Of a stretch of 64,000 bases of DNA, positions 10,921-21,385 are shown piece by piece. The number at the start of each line of letters is the position of its first letter. Position 1 is the first letter of the stretch. Made by a program: the position numbers and the translations under genes. The DNA is from Cydia pomonella (Eukaryota > Arthropoda > Insecta > Lepidoptera > Tortricidae): assembly GCF_033807575.1 (NCBI RefSeq), contig NC_084730.1:6245986-6309985 (forward strand). Reading direction: 5' to 3'. The notes under the pieces were generated by a model. It made no database searches. It had not been told where the DNA came from and was given only the letters and a program-made list of their open reading frames with translations.

Positions 10921-10981
10921 GGTTTTTAGGGTTCCGTAGCCAAATGGCATAAAACGGAACCCTTATAGTTTCGCCATGTCC

Positions 10982-11016
<35 letters not shown>

Positions 11017-11641
11017 CGAGGCTTTGCTCCGTGGTCGTTAGTGCTAGAAAGCTGAAATTTGGCATGGATATATAAATCAATAAAGCCGACAAAGTCGTAC
11101 AATAAAATCTAAAAATTTAATTTTTTTTAGGGTACCTCCCCTACACGTAAAGTGGGGGTGAATTATTTTTTTCGCTTCAACCCTAGAGTGTGGGGTATCG
11201 TTGGAAAGGTCTTTCAAAACTAATAGGGGTTTTCAAGAAACATTTTTTGATAAAGTGAATATATTCGGAGATAATCGCTCCGAAAGAATAAAAAAATGTG
11301 TCCCCCCCCCCTCTAACTTTTGAACCATAGGTCCAAAAAATATGAAAAAAATCGTGGAAGTAGAGCTTGAGAAAGACATTAAATGAAAACTATAGCGGAC
11401 ATGATCAGTTTAGCTGTTTTTGAGTTATCGCAAAAAGTTTTCCCTTCATAGTAAAAAGACTTACTTTAATTAGGTACTGATTATGCAAATTTGCCTATTT
11501 GTTTAACTCGGGTGAAAGGTACCGTTTCATCCCTTGGTTAACAATTTAGTATACTTTAAGCTCCAGTTTAGCTTAATGTGACGGAAGAGTAACTACGGAA
11601 CCCTACACTGAGCGTGGCCCGACATGCTCTTGGCCGGTTTT
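10921..11641 (-). mobile_element. GTTCCGTA-family repeat, long minus-strand copy
   Basis: The plus strand starts GGTTTTTAGGGTTCCGTAGC and GGAACCCTTATAGTTTCGCC, followed by a (GTCT)n run at 10,980-11,013. It continues with GGTACCTCCCCTACACGTAA, GGGGTATCGTTGGAAAGGTC and ends GACATGCTCTTGGCCGGTTT. The same blocks occur at 13,770-14,324 and 18,205-18,754. A short minus ORF over the GTCT run (RQTDRQTDRQTD) is repeat-derived. Confidence 0.75.
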
Positions 11642-11826
11642 TTATTTGGCTTAAAATTGTTCAATTTTGATGCCAAATATCTCGAAGACAGTGGACATTG
11701 AAGTAAATATGGTATACTATATTACTTACAGCCGTTGCTGTTAATATAAGCTACAAAAAACATTAGTAAACTAAGGGATTCAGATCGAAGGTCATTGGCG
11801 TTAGAGATCCGAGATCCCCTTAATAT

Positions 11827-11927
11827 ATCGTGGTTTAAGTACCCACAACAGAAGCCTTATTGAGCTTACTGTGGGACTTCGTCAATTTGTGTAATAATGT
11901 CCTATAATTTATTTATATTTATTTACT
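11827..11927 (+). mobile_element. Metulj-like SINE, 3' half only
   Basis: ATCGTGGTTTAAGTACCCAC, AGAAGCCTTATTGAGCTTAC and GTAATAATGTCCTATAATTT match the 3' half of the copy at 1,839. The tRNA-like head is absent. Confidence 0.8.
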
Positions 11928-11929
11928 CG

Positions 11930-12925
11930 TATCTATATGGAAAGTGAAATTTTGAATACGAGTTGCCCGAGTTTGCAATATTTTTACCCCCGGAGTTACA
12001 CACAATGTTTTTCATCACACTTGCGAAGAAAAAACTAAATTTTAAGCGAAATAATTATTAAATACGGTGACATATCAAACATTTGTCCGCCATTTTGTAA
12101 TTTCTTGGCAGGTGAGGCATCGAAGGCACAGACCTATTCAGCATTCAGCCACGATTGAAAATTATGTAAAAATATTTTATACGGCTGTTAAATTAATCAA
12201 ATTAAATAATTTTAAACATAAACTTAATATTAAATTATAAACGTCAGTATTTTGAAAGTAAAACTCGTTTATGCTACTTGGTTTGCATGAATAAGTGAAA
12301 AAATTAAAAAAAAAAGCTATATATAGGTTTTTTTTTACATTCCATAATCCCGCGGGAACAAAATAGGCCTTAGTCCTTCAGCACACCCAAATGAAATAAG
12401 ATCATTTTCGAGCAAGTGTGATGAAAAATAATTGGCATGCCTGCAGTAGGTATAGTTCGTGTGCCTTGACTCGTATCGTCATGTTTTTAAAGGTGAGATT
12501 TGACAAATCTGCGCGTCATCGTGGATGACATGATCGTACAGTTGAGTCACAGTCGGCAGCGTTCCCGTAGGATCATTTTTTGATGTCTAGTCAGACTGAT
12601 ATTAATCTAGTTCGATGGTCTTAACTATTTCATCGTCTATGACAATAGCCATCCTTGATTAGAATTCGTCATTAATGTAAATCAATTAGCTAGAAGGATC
12701 ATCAAACAATTAATATTGATTATTACCTTGATTAGTACTGTCACGGTCATCAAAATCAATGCACTAAGTATTTGAACTTTTGTCTTTTGTTGATTTTTTT
12801 TTTTTTTTTTCTTAGTGTAGTGTTAAATAAAAAAAAGTGTTCATTTATCCTAATTGTTTGTACAAAAAAGTAGGCTTTTTTTAATTCTTTATTTTTGCAA
12901 CACCTACTTTTTTTAATGTCCTTGT
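11930..12925. other. Unassigned AT-rich stretch
   Basis: No gene is recognised. The block 11,990-12,130 (TACACACAATGTTTTTCATC, TTTGTCCGCCATTTTGTAAT) has a diverged relative at 35,650-35,780, so at least part is an old dispersed repeat. Confidence 0.4.
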
Positions 12926-12939
12926 TTTGTTTCCGCTAC

Positions 12940-13010
12940 CCAAAGGTTGTCAGGAAGAGATCGCTCTTTGGCGATAAGACCGCCTATTGTCTGCTTCTAT
13001 CTGTAATCAA
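12940..13010 (+). mobile_element. LINE 3'-tail fragment
   Basis: AAGGTTGTCAGGAAGAGATC and GCTCTTTGGCGATAAGACCG match the 3'-UTR block near 26,580-26,620 (antisense there) and at 61,203-61,250. Only this block is preserved. Confidence 0.6.
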
Positions 13011-13067
13011 TTGTTTTGCTTTAAGCTTTACCTTTTACTGAGGTGGGTCAATTAAGAGTATTTTATA

Positions 13068-13219
13068 GTCAGACCAAGCTAAGTTGGCAGCAATTTTGAT
13101 AGCACAGCTTATGCAAGGGTAAGGGTAAGTAAACGCCATAATTCCATAAGTTTGACGTTTAAAATAACACTTGCACTGTCTGGGCTGCCAAAATCGCTGC
13201 CAACTTATCTTGGTCTGAA
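13068..13219. mobile_element. MITE, TCAGACCAAG family
   Basis: GTCAGACCAAGCTAAGTTGG plus CAGC at the left mirrors GCTGCCAACTTATCTTGGTC plus TGA at the right, with one mismatch. The centre includes GTTTGACGTTTAAAATAACA, shared with the fragment at 300-435. Confidence 0.8.
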
Positions 13220-13621
13220 TCTATTATAATCTACTTATATATGTATAACCAGCTAAAACAGTTCAGTTATGAAATAAATAAAGCTAAATCCACAAGGTAA
13301 CCCTATATTTCGGTAATATGGCTACTACGGAAGGTGGAGGTAAGGAAATAAATCTCCATGTACTAAAAAGTGTCATCAAAAAACCTTAAATAGGTGGCGC
13401 TACAATACCTAGAATACTTGAACCAAAAAATCAAATCATAGACAGCGCACTTCACACCGACAATAGCGCCTAGGTTCTTAGCTACTCTAGCGCTACTCTG
13501 TAGAGATTTGGAACTATTATTTATAGCTGACAGCTGGACACTTTTGCAACAGTTCTACCATAAGAGATGTCACTCCTCTTAATTCCACACTCCGTAATGG
13601 CTACCGTGCGCATCGCATACA

Positions 13622-13700
13622 TATAAAAGGTCTGTGTGTCAGTGAGTCAGCCGTCGCCCGACGCAGAAAGTGACGCCGCGTCGCAAAAAATGCGTTTGGT
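13622..13700 (+). promoter_or_regulatory. Candidate TATA/initiator core promoter
   Basis: TATAAAAGG at 13,622 is followed by GTGTCAGTGAGTCAGCCGTC. The second TCAG places its A 27 bases from the first T of the TATA box, near the spacing used in insect promoters. The region turns GC-rich directly downstream (GACGCCGCGTCGC). The first ATG (13,690) opens only nine codons, MRLVKADAS then stop. It might be a promoter of a gene with spliced 5' leader, a repeat-borne promoter, or chance. Confidence 0.25.
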
Positions 13701-13769
13701 GAAAGCGGACGCCTCTTGAATGCGGCGGTTGGTGCGAGTGACGGGAGAATGAATGGGTTTATCTCATAC

Positions 13770-14324
13770 GGTTTTTAGGGTTCCGTAGTCAACTAGGAAC
13801 CCTTATAGTTTCGCCATGTCCGTCTGTCTGTCTGTCCGAGGCTTTGCTCCGTGGTCGTTAGTGCTAGAAAGCTGAAATTTGGCATGGATAAATAAATCAA
13901 TAAAGCCGACAAGAGCGTACAATAAAATAAGTTTTGTAGGGTACCTCCCCTACACGTAAAGTGGGGGTGATTTTTTTTTACTTCAACCCTACAGTGTGGG
14001 ATATCGTTGGAAAGGTCTTTCAAAACTAATTGGGGTAATTTTTTGATAAAGTGAATATATTCGGAGATAATCAGTCCGAAAGAAAAAAAAAAGTCCCCCT
14101 CCCCCTCTAATTTATGAACCATCAAAGCGGATATGATCAGTTTAGCTGTTTTTGAGTTATCGCAAAAAGTTTCCCCTTCACAGTCAAAAAACGTACGTAT
14201 CCACAGTTCATCCCTTGGTTAACAATCTACTATACTTTAAGCTCCAGTTTAGCTTATTGTGACGGAAGAATAACTACGGAACTCTACTCTGAGCATGGCC
14301 TGACATGCTCTTGGCCGGTTTTTT
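13770..14324 (-). mobile_element. GTTCCGTA-family repeat at start of duplicated block
   Basis: It shows GGTTTTTAGGGTTCCGTAGT, GTCCGTCTGTCTGTCTGTCC, GGTACCTCCCCTACACGTAA, TGTGGGATATCGTTGGAAAG and GACATGCTCTTGGCCGGTTT. The part from about 13,898 onward is the start of tandem-duplication unit 1 and pairs with 18,208-18,752. A 110-codon minus ORF across it is not a host gene. Confidence 0.75.
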
Positions 14325-14517
14325 TAACATTAAGACGAAAGTGGAGGGTCCACACGAAATCACCTTTTTATACAAGCGTTAAAAAGTTCACATTTTCCTC
14401 GCAGGATATGGAAAATATTTTGACACAATTTGTTGTGTGTTTGATTGCTCCTCGCTTGTACTCGCATATTTAGAGGAAAGGGGCCGGTCGTTTCTCCATA
14501 CAAATGCAGTCCTCATT

Positions 14518-14860
14518 ACAAGCTTTTATTTAACTTGCCCTGTTAGTAATGTTAGTATGTATGGGACAAATCTTGCAAGTTAAATTTGACCCACTTTCCG
14601 GTTTCCGATGAAGCTGAAAATTTGCATACAATAAATCGGGTGACAATGCAATATTATGGTACCATCAAGCTGATCTGATGATGGAGACAGGAGGTAGCCA
14701 TAGGAACTCTGTGATAAAACAATGCAACCTAATTGTTATTAATTGTGTTTAGGGTTTTTAGAATTGTCTCGATGAGTATTAGTTGCCTGTGGAAAAAAAA
14801 AAACAGTCAGCGATAAAAGCTTGTACCAAAAATGAAATTTTAGCCAAAAACTTGTTTTCC
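14518..14860 (+). mobile_element. AAGCTTTTAT-family repeat, copy b
   Basis: The copy opens ACAAGCTTTTATTTAACTTG and closes AGCGATAAAAGCTTGTACCA, so the AAGCTTTTAT motif is inverted near the two ends. Interior TGATCTGATGATGGAGACAG and GAATTGTCTCGATGAGTATT are as in the other copies. It is followed by the family's CCAAAAACTTGTTTTC end. Confidence 0.8.
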
Positions 14861-14921
14861 TCTCTGTATATTAACATTATAGTAAGTATGTTGACACAAT
14901 TTGATGTATTGTACATATTAA

Positions 14922-14985
14922 TCCCCCTCCCTTCTCCCTTCCCTTCCCTCCCTCCCTTCCCTTCCCCTTCCCTTATCCCTTCGTT
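14922..14985 (+). repeat. CCCTT/CCCTCC pyrimidine microsatellite
   Basis: A run of CCCTTCTCCCTTCCCTTCCC type sequence from about 14,922 to 14,980. It is absent from the corresponding place in unit 2 (near 19,325), so it expanded or was lost after the duplication. ORFs on either strand here are compositional. Confidence 0.8.
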
Positions 14986-15295
14986 TAATTGTTCGTTTTC
15001 GATTTTTTGATAATTATAAGAATTAGAAGCGTAAAACAATTCCCATACAATTTTTTAAATGCTCATAACTTTATTAATTAAACATTTAAAAAACATTAAA
15101 CGTAGAGGCATATGTGTCAAAATATTTTCAATAATGTTAATATCCATAGAGAAAAAAAACGCTGTCTCTTGACATAAGCACCACACAGTATCTGTGAAAT
15201 GTTTTCTTACCAATTATATCGGCTGTCCGCGCAGCGCGGGCGCATGCCGCCGGAAACAAAGACACAACGCCTATAATCAGACAATGTGATGATCT

Positions 15296-15745
15296 TTTTA
15301 GCGTTGTCTCGGCTTTTTTCCACGGGCCTGGTGCTCTCTGCCTGGTGCCTCTCGGCAACTAATCCCAAGATGAAGTATAGGCACTAGATTTTACGAAAGC
15401 GACTGGCATCTGACCTTCCAACCTAGAGGGGAAACTACACCGTGTTAGAGTTAGTTCGGATCCCTCACGATGTTTTCTTTCTCCGAAAAGCGACTGGTAA
15501 ATATCATATATGATGATGGTAAATATGATATAATAAATAATATTTAAAATTTAAATACAAACATATTTAAACCGGGTCGGGCGAAATTATTTTCTAACTT
15601 TTCTTTTATAAAGGTTTAATATGTTTTAATATCAAATTATTTTCCGTACCCAAATTTCGAAAACCTCATTGGTCGAGCCGGGATTTGTACCCAAGACCTC
15701 CGGGTCGAAAGTCACACGTCCTTACCGCTGAGTTACTAATACCAA
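15296..15745 (-). mobile_element. tRNA-derived SINE B, interrupted, unit 1
   Basis: The antisense tail TTTTCCACGGGCCTGGTGCT, then CAACTAATCCCAAGATGAAG, CGAAAGCGACTGGCATCTGA and CTTTCTCCGAAAAGCGACTG run to 15,500. The antisense tRNA-like head (GGGATTTGTACCCAAGACCT and CCGGGTCGAAAGTCACACGT) is at 15,680-15,725. About 150 bp of AT-rich sequence separates the halves. The small ORF at 15,137-15,358 is derived from it and its flank. Confidence 0.65.
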
Positions 15746-15954
15746 CGCATCCTTTTTTTTAAGATGGTCGGAAATGTTGCGAAATCCTATTGATATCCAC
15801 TATATCGTCCTATCAGCCTTCACTTGCGACTTTAATCCGTCTTCCACATTTCATCTTCTTGGCGTTAGAATTGCAATACTCGTAACTCTTTCTTAGTCGG
15901 GCCCTCCTTTGAAAAATACGTGCTACAAATGTATTAACCGTATCTCTAAAGAAG

Positions 15955-16460
15955 AAGAGAGCAAGCTCTTAGTGGCGAAGAGGAAAATCTGGTGGAGGAC
16001 TCTACGGCCTATCATAGATGAAGATGCAATTTGGAGGCGTAATAATGAAGAAAAATAGGATATAAAAAGAATAGGAAGCTAGAGGAGCTGGTTGCGGTAC
16101 CCAATATAATTGGCGAGATCAAAGCCACACGAATCCACTGTCTCGGTCATCTGGAGTCCCTGAAGAGGATGGAAGAGGATCGTGCTATGTGGAAAGCGTA
16201 TGTGGAAAACGTCCGTCTGGGCGTCCTAAACACCACTGGAGTGACGAAGTCCTGAAAGACCTGTCCGCGCTCGAAATACCCAACTGGCGTGAAGTGGTGC
16301 AGAATAGGGCAGAGTGGCGCTCTCTTGTGTCAGAGGCCAGGATCCTGTTTGGATCACTGAGCCAGTGCAGTAGTAGTCATTTTCATGCTTTCCCGGTTGC
16401 AAACTCAAGGACCTGGGTCTGCTTTGGTAATCGAATCACAAATATCGACCCAGGACTTTA
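15955..16460 (+). pseudogene. RTE-like LINE C-terminal relic, unit 1
   Basis: In plus-strand frames the sequence reads KRKIWWRTLRPIIDEDAIWR and, after stops and shifts, GKRPSGRPKHHWSDEVLKDL, SALEIPNWREVVQNRAEWRS and LVSEARILFGS. The G(K/R)RP-GRP--W-DEV--DL and NWREV-Q-R--WR signature is that of RTE-type LINE tails. Several frame disruptions show it is dead. Unit 2 carries the paralogous relic at 20,640-21,060. Confidence 0.75.
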
Positions 16461-16544
16461 AAAAGACGACTACGGTCTGAAATTGCAGGCCAGTAGACCT
16501 AGAACAGGAGTGGCGCGACAGTATCACGCCCGTGAGATAGACTT

Positions 16545-16800
16545 TTTTATTATCATTATCCTGTAAGAGTATCCCTCTGCTGGGCAAAGGCCTCCCCTCT
16601 TTCGCGCCATATGGCCCTATCCAATGCACACTCCTGCCACACTTTACAAAATGTATCAAGGTCGTCAACGGAGATGGCGCCGTTTTGGTTTTCCTCTGCA
16701 CCGAGATCCATCCTGAGGGACCCAGTCTGTGGCTAGTTTGGTCCAGCCCTTCGGGTGCATTTGGCAGACGTGCACTGCCCAGTCCCACTTTAGCTTATCA
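16545..16800 (-). mobile_element. Antisense LINE fragment, CTGCTGGGCAAAGGC family, copy 1
   Basis: The plus strand has CCTGTAAGAGTATCCCTCTG, CTGGGCAAAGGCCTCCCCTC, GGCGCCGTTTTGGTTTTCCT and CTCTGCACCGAGATCC. Copies lie at 21,070-21,310 and, more diverged, at 33,156-33,312. I read it as the antisense 3' part of a LINE, without a clade assignment. The overlapping ORFs on both strands come from it. Confidence 0.6.
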
Positions 16801-16865
16801 TGAGCTTGAGATAGACCACCAATCTTTTTCTAACTGTATTAATTAGAGTAGAGAGTCACGGGTAG

Positions 16866-18201
16866 TCTATTCGTGTCTCTCGGTTCAAAAATTAACATTT
16901 GGCGAAATGGGATATTATAAAAAGTATTCAATGTTTATCTCTTCATATAAGTAAGAATTTGGTTTACAAACGACTTCAGAAAGATGGAGGTCTAATGCGA
17001 GATACAATAATGAAAAAAAAAATTGAAAAACTATGAATCAAAATTTTGAGGTCAATTAAAAAACTACGTCCAAATAAGAAAAAAAGCCTGAACACACTCC
17101 ATCTCGCTTAGTTATATCAGTTATATGAATGGTGTCGCAAGCGTTGCGCAAGTGCCATCTTGCCCAACCAGTCCGTAGAGTGATATAACTTGCCTGGCGA
17201 ATTAAAACTGTGCATAAATGCTCTACGATTAATGTATTTATACTATGTATAGTGAGGATAATCGCCATGCTAAATCCAACGAACCAGAATAACTATAGAA
17301 GTCTGACAAGAGCTCATAAATGAGCATGAATAGTGATTTTGGCCGAATACCGAATATCTCTGTTGGCCGAAGCGCCGAATATTCGGCATAACATGCCTGC
17401 ATTTTGAGTCACAATTTCTATGAAAACTGCTCGCCAACAAAGCACAACGTTTGCTAAAATTTAATATTTGCTACTCAGAACTAGTAAATGTGTGATGATA
17501 TAAATAAAATTATTAGTTTTACAAAAAATGTTCAAAAAGGGTCTTCGTATTTAACAACTTCCCAAGGATACATGCTAAATATTAAATCATTTTTTGCGCT
17601 GGGTTATAAGTTGTGGTTTCCGGTTATTTTAAATTTTAATAGTTAAATTTTTCCTTTTCGGTAGTTTAATACGAATTCGGTATTCGGCGGAATACCAAAT
17701 ATTCGGCAAAGTGGCCGAATACGCCGAATACCGAATAGGTGCCGAATATTCGTGGCATCTCTAGTCTCAGCTGTACTACGCGCGTGTTGACAAAGTCAAA
17801 TATTGTAATGACGAGCAAGAAACTTGAACATTAATTGTATTAAATGAAGATAACGCCTTGTTTTTGTCTTTTAAAAAGTACTATAATTCCTCACTAAGGT
17901 GATTTTAATGAAGTAGTTGGCGATTTTAACAAACAACAACAAATATGATTTCGATATGAAACTTGCGGTAGTTACTAGTTACTTAATTTATTTATGTCCA
18001 GACATACACCGTGGGCCAATTAAACCCGACAGATTTTAACCACGCATTCCTGAGGTCATAAGGAGCAAAAAATGTTATATGAGTTTTGGCCAAATTCGCA
18101 AAAAAAAAAAACTTGAACTCACGGCCTCTGGATCGATACTCCAGCGCTCTGCCATCTGAGCCACCGAGACCTCATCCATAGACAGCAATTTTTCCCACCA
18201 T
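16866..18201. repeat. Near-identical 1.33-kb block, copy 1
   Basis: The left edge is marked by the last visible difference (GTCACGGGTAGTC here, GTCATAGGTAATC at 21,374-21,388). The right edge is the end of unit homology after CCCACCATATG. Two clusters of CCGAATA/TATTCGG words (17,340-17,395 and 17,685-17,755) suggest a degraded hAT-like non-autonomous element. The right one ends CGAATATTCGTGGCATCTCT. A 70-codon minus ORF at 17,056-17,268 is repeated identically at 21,576-21,788. It shows no recognisable domain and I do not call it a gene. Confidence 0.85.
18095..18201 (-). mobile_element. tRNA-derived SINE C fragment, copy 1
   Basis: Antisense of a tRNA-like head: CTTGAACTCACGGCCTCTGG (B-box side), CAGCGCTCTGCCATCTGAGC and CACCGAGACCTCATCCATAG (A-box side). 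The 5' extension present in the unit 2 copy (22,721-22,800) is cut off at the duplication junction. Related plus-strand copies are at 24,960-25,140 and 57,515-57,700. Confidence 0.7.
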
Positions 18202-18934
18202 ATGTATCACCAAAGCCGACAAAGGCGTACAATCAAATGTAAAAATATTTTTTTGTAGGGTACCTCCCCTACACGTTAAGTGGGGGTGAATTTTTTTTTT
18301 TACTTCAACCCTACAGTGTGGGATATCGTTGGAAAGGTCTTTCAAAACTAATAGGGGTTTTCAAGAAACATTTTTTGATAAAGCGAATATATTCGGAGAT
18401 AATTGCTCTGAAAGAAAAAAAAATGTCCCCCCCCTCTAACTTTAGAACCATAGGTCCAAAAAATATGAAAAAATCGTGGAAGTAGAGCTTAAGAAAGACA
18501 TTAAATGAAAACTATAGCAGACATGATCAGTTTAACTGTTTTTGAGTTATCGCAAAAAGTTTTCCCTTCATAGTAAAGACTTTAATTAGGTACTGATTAT
18601 GCTTTTCCTATTTGTTTAACTCGGGTGAAAGGTACCGTTTCATCCCTTGGTTAACAATTTACTATACTTTAAGCTCCAGTTTAGCTTATTGTGACGGAAG
18701 AGTAACTACGGAACCCTACACTGAGCGTGGCCCGACATGCTCTCGGCCGGTTTTTATTATACAAGCGTTAGAAAAGTTTACATTTTCCTCTTAAGATATG
18801 GAAAATATTTTGACACAATTTGTTGTGTCAACCACAACAACTATGCCCCTACGTTGGATTGTTGCTCCTAGCTTGTACTCGCATATTTAGAGGAAAGGGG
18901 CCGGTCGTTTCTCCATACAAATGCAGTCCTCATT

Positions 18935-19258
18935 ACAAGCTTTTATTTAATTTGCCCTGTTAGTAGGTATGTATGAGACAAATCTTGCAAGATAAATCTG
19001 ACCACCCCGGTTTCCGATGAAGTTGAAAATTTGCATACATATGTAAATCGGGTGACAATGCATTATGGTACCATCAAGCTGATCTGATGATGGAGACAGG
19101 AGGTAGTCATAGGAACTCTGTGATAAAACAACTCAACCTATTTGTGTTTGGGGTTTTTAGAATTGTCTCAATGAGTATTAGTTGCCTGTGGAAAAAAAAT
19201 ACAGTCAGCGATAAAAGCTTGTACCAAAAATGAATTTTTTGCCAAAAACTTATTTTCC
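18935..19258 (+). mobile_element. AAGCTTTTAT-family repeat, copy c (unit 2)
   Basis: ACAAGCTTTTATTTAATTTG opens it and AGCGATAAAAGCTTGTACCA closes it. It is the duplicate of copy b, with small deletions (for example in the CCACTTTCCGG area). Confidence 0.8.
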
Positions 19259-19639
19259 TCTCTGTATATTAACATTATAGTAAGTATGTTGACACAATTT
19301 GATGTACTTGTACATATTGATCATAGCCCCTTCGTTTAATTGTTCGTTTTCCATTTTTTGATAATTATAAGAGTTAGGAGCGTAAAACAATTCCCATACA
19401 ATTTTTTAAATGCTCATAACTCTTTCGAAAAACATCAAACGTAGAGGCATAAGTTTCAAAATATTTTCAATAATGTTAATATATCTATAGAGAAAAAAAA
19501 CGCTGTCTCTTGACATAAGCACCATACAGTATCTGTGAAATGTTTTCTTACCAATTATATCGGCTGTCCGCGCAGCGCGGGCGCATGCCGCCGGAAACAA
19601 AGACACCACGCCTATAATCAGACAAAGTGATGATCTTTT

Positions 19640-19830
19640 TAGCGTTGTCTCGGCTTTTTTCCACGGGCCTGGTGCTCTCTGCCTGGGGCCGCTCAGTAAC
19701 TAATCTTAAGATGAGGCTTAGGCACTGGATTTTACGAAAGCGACTGCCATCTGACCTTCCAACCCAGAGGGAAAACTACACTGTGCTGGCGTTAGTTCGG
19801 ATCCCTCACGATTTTTTCTTTCACCGAAAA
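19640..19830 (-). mobile_element. SINE B tail, antisense, unit 2
   Basis: TTTTCCACGGGCCTGGTGCT, CGAAAGCGACTGCCATCTGA and TTTCTTTCACCGAAAAGC match the unit 1 copy. Its tRNA-like head reappears antisense at 20,255-20,330 (GGGGTTTGTATCCGAGATCT and CCGGGTTGAAAGTCACG). The two halves are separated by the insertion described next. Confidence 0.65.
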
Positions 19831-19845
19831 GCTAGCACATATTAA

Positions 19846-19990
19846 AACATATTCAGACCAAAAAAGCGATGGCTCGATGTCGTGAAAGCAGATATGATCG
19901 TAAACAAGAGGACGCCCAGGATCGCGCAAAGTAGAGGAAGGCAAGTAGGAAATCGGACCCTGGCAAAGGCCGGGATAACCGGGTTTATTT
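19846..19990 (+). pseudogene. RTE-like LINE tail inserted in unit 2
   Basis: A plus-strand frame reads PKKRWLDVVKADMIVNKRTP and RIAQSRGRQVGNRTLAKAGI before a stop near 19,993. KKRWLDVVKADM is a typical RTE C-terminal piece. It is not present at the matching position of unit 1, so it either inserted after duplication or was deleted there. Confidence 0.65.
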
Positions 19991-19995
19991 TATAG

Positions 19996-20200
19996 AATAG
20001 AATAGAATAGAATAGAATTTTATTGTATAACTGTGTACATACAAAGGTGGTCTATTTTTACATTAAACGTGTCAACAGTTGCCTGCTAGGGCGTACAATT
20101 TTTTTATGGTAGGTAACCTACCTATCCTAAAACTAAGCTTAAACTTAAGTACATGGTATAGCCGGTAAAACCACTCTGCCAGTAGAAAAAGGCGCGAAAT
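19996..20200 (-). mobile_element. AATAG microsatellite plus antisense LINE tail
   Basis: (TAGAA)n-type repeats at 19,993-20,018 (ATAGAATAGAATAGAATAGA) are followed by TTTTATTGTATAACTGTGTA and CATACAAAGGTGGTC. This looks like a LINE 3' end with its short tandem tail, read in antisense. Confidence 0.5.
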
Positions 20201-20639
20201 CCAAATATTCTATTAGCCTGCGCACCTACATTTAACGGTGTTTTAATACCAAATTCCAAATGAAGCCGGGGTTTGTATCCGAGATCTCCGGGTTGAAAGT
20301 CACGTCACACGTCTTTCCCTGCTAGGTTACAAACGCATACTTTTTTTAAAGATGTTCGGAAATGTTGTGATATCCCACTGATCGAACTGATTTTGTCGTC
20401 ATATCAGCCTTCACTTGCGACTTTAATCCTTCACCCCCTTGGGGTTAGAATTTCAATAACTCTTTCTTTAGTGGTGCCCTCATTCGAAAAATGCATGCTC
20501 CTAATTTTTGAGTTTCACCTTTAACGGTTAAGGCTGCGTGTTGTATGACAGTATCTTTTAACTAGGTAGGTACTAAGTACAACAACTGTTTTATATACTA
20601 GGTAATTTAAATTGTGTGACCAAAGTTTTTATTCACCTG

Positions 20640-21060
20640 CTATCTCTAAAGAAGAAGAGAGCAAGCTGTTAGTGACGAAGAGGAAAATCTGGCGGAAGAT
20701 TCTGGGTCCTATCATAGATGAAGATGGAACTTAGAGGCGTAATAATGAAGAAAAACAGGATACGAGAGGAATAGGGAGCTAGAGGAGCTGGTCGCGGTGC
20801 CCTATATAACTGGTGAGATCAAAGCCACATGACTCCGCTGGCTCGGTCGGAGAGAATGAAAGAGGATCGTGCTGTGAAAAGAGCGTATCTGGTGCACTCG
20901 GGTGGAAAACGTCGATCTGGGCGTCCCAGATACCCCTGGAGTGACGAAACCCTAAAAGACCTGTCCGCCCTCGAAATACCCAACCTGCGTGAAGTGGTGC
21001 AGAATACGGTAGAGTAGCGATATCTTGTGTCAGAGACCAAGATCCTGTTTGGATCACTTT
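20640..21060 (+). pseudogene. RTE-like LINE C-terminal relic, unit 2
   Basis: Paralogue of 15,955-16,460. One frame gives SGGKRRSGRPRYPWSDETLK, DLSALEIPNLREVVQNTVE and then a stop (TAG at 21,015), where unit 1 has RAEWR. Other stops and shifts upstream make it a dead copy. Confidence 0.75.
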
Positions 21061-21069
21061 TTACTATTA

Positions 21070-21310
21070 TTAGCCTGTAAGAGTATCCCTCTGCTGGGCA
21101 AAGGCCTCCCCTCTTTCGCGCCATATGGCCCTTTCCAATGCACACTCCTGCCACTCTTTACAAAATGTATCAAGGTTGTCAACAGAGATGGCGCCGTTTT
21201 GGTTTTCCTCTGCCCCGAGATCCATCTTGAGGAACCCAGTATGTGGCTAGTTTGGTCCAGCGCTTCGGGTGCATTTGGCAGACGTGTCCTGCCCAGTCCC
21301 ACTTTAGCTT
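21070..21310 (-). mobile_element. Antisense LINE fragment, CTGCTGGGCAAAGGC family, copy 2
   Basis: It matches 16,545-16,800 with scattered substitutions (for example TGCCCCGAGATCCATCTTGA). ORFs of 82-113 codons on both strands overlap here and are not treated as genes. Confidence 0.6.
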
Positions 21311-21385
21311 ACCATGAGCTTGAGCTTGAGATAGACCACCAATCTTTTTCTAACTGTATTAATTAGAGTAGAGAGTCATAGGTAA

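Larger units (their letters stand above)
13898..18201. repeat. Tandem segmental duplication, unit 1
   Basis: The order of elements is: GTTCCGTA repeat, AAGCTTTTAT repeat, a Pu/Py-rich tract, minus-strand SINE B, an RTE-like LINE relic, an antisense LINE fragment, a 1.33-kb block containing CCGAATA-rich sequence, and a tRNA-like SINE fragment. The same order is found in unit 2 (18,208-22,721). The first 2.9 kb aligns with many substitutions and indels. From about 16,866 to 18,201 the two units read base for base the same, apart from one A in a homopolymer near 18,101. Confidence 0.9.

Noticed and set aside
10980..11013. Protein with RQTDRQTDRQTD repeat (minus ORF 10,889-11,092)
   Set aside because: It is a translated GTCT microsatellite inside the GTTCCGTA repeat, also seen at 13,820 and 56,005.
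14922..14985. Polypyrimidine tract as a splice or regulatory signal
   Set aside because: It is a CCCTTCCC microsatellite absent from the paired duplication unit, with no flanking splice site or exon.
17056..17268. 70-codon minus ORF present twice identically (also 21,576-21,788)
   Set aside because: The identity reflects the 1.33-kb duplicated block as a whole, including non-coding parts, so it is not evidence for protein constraint.
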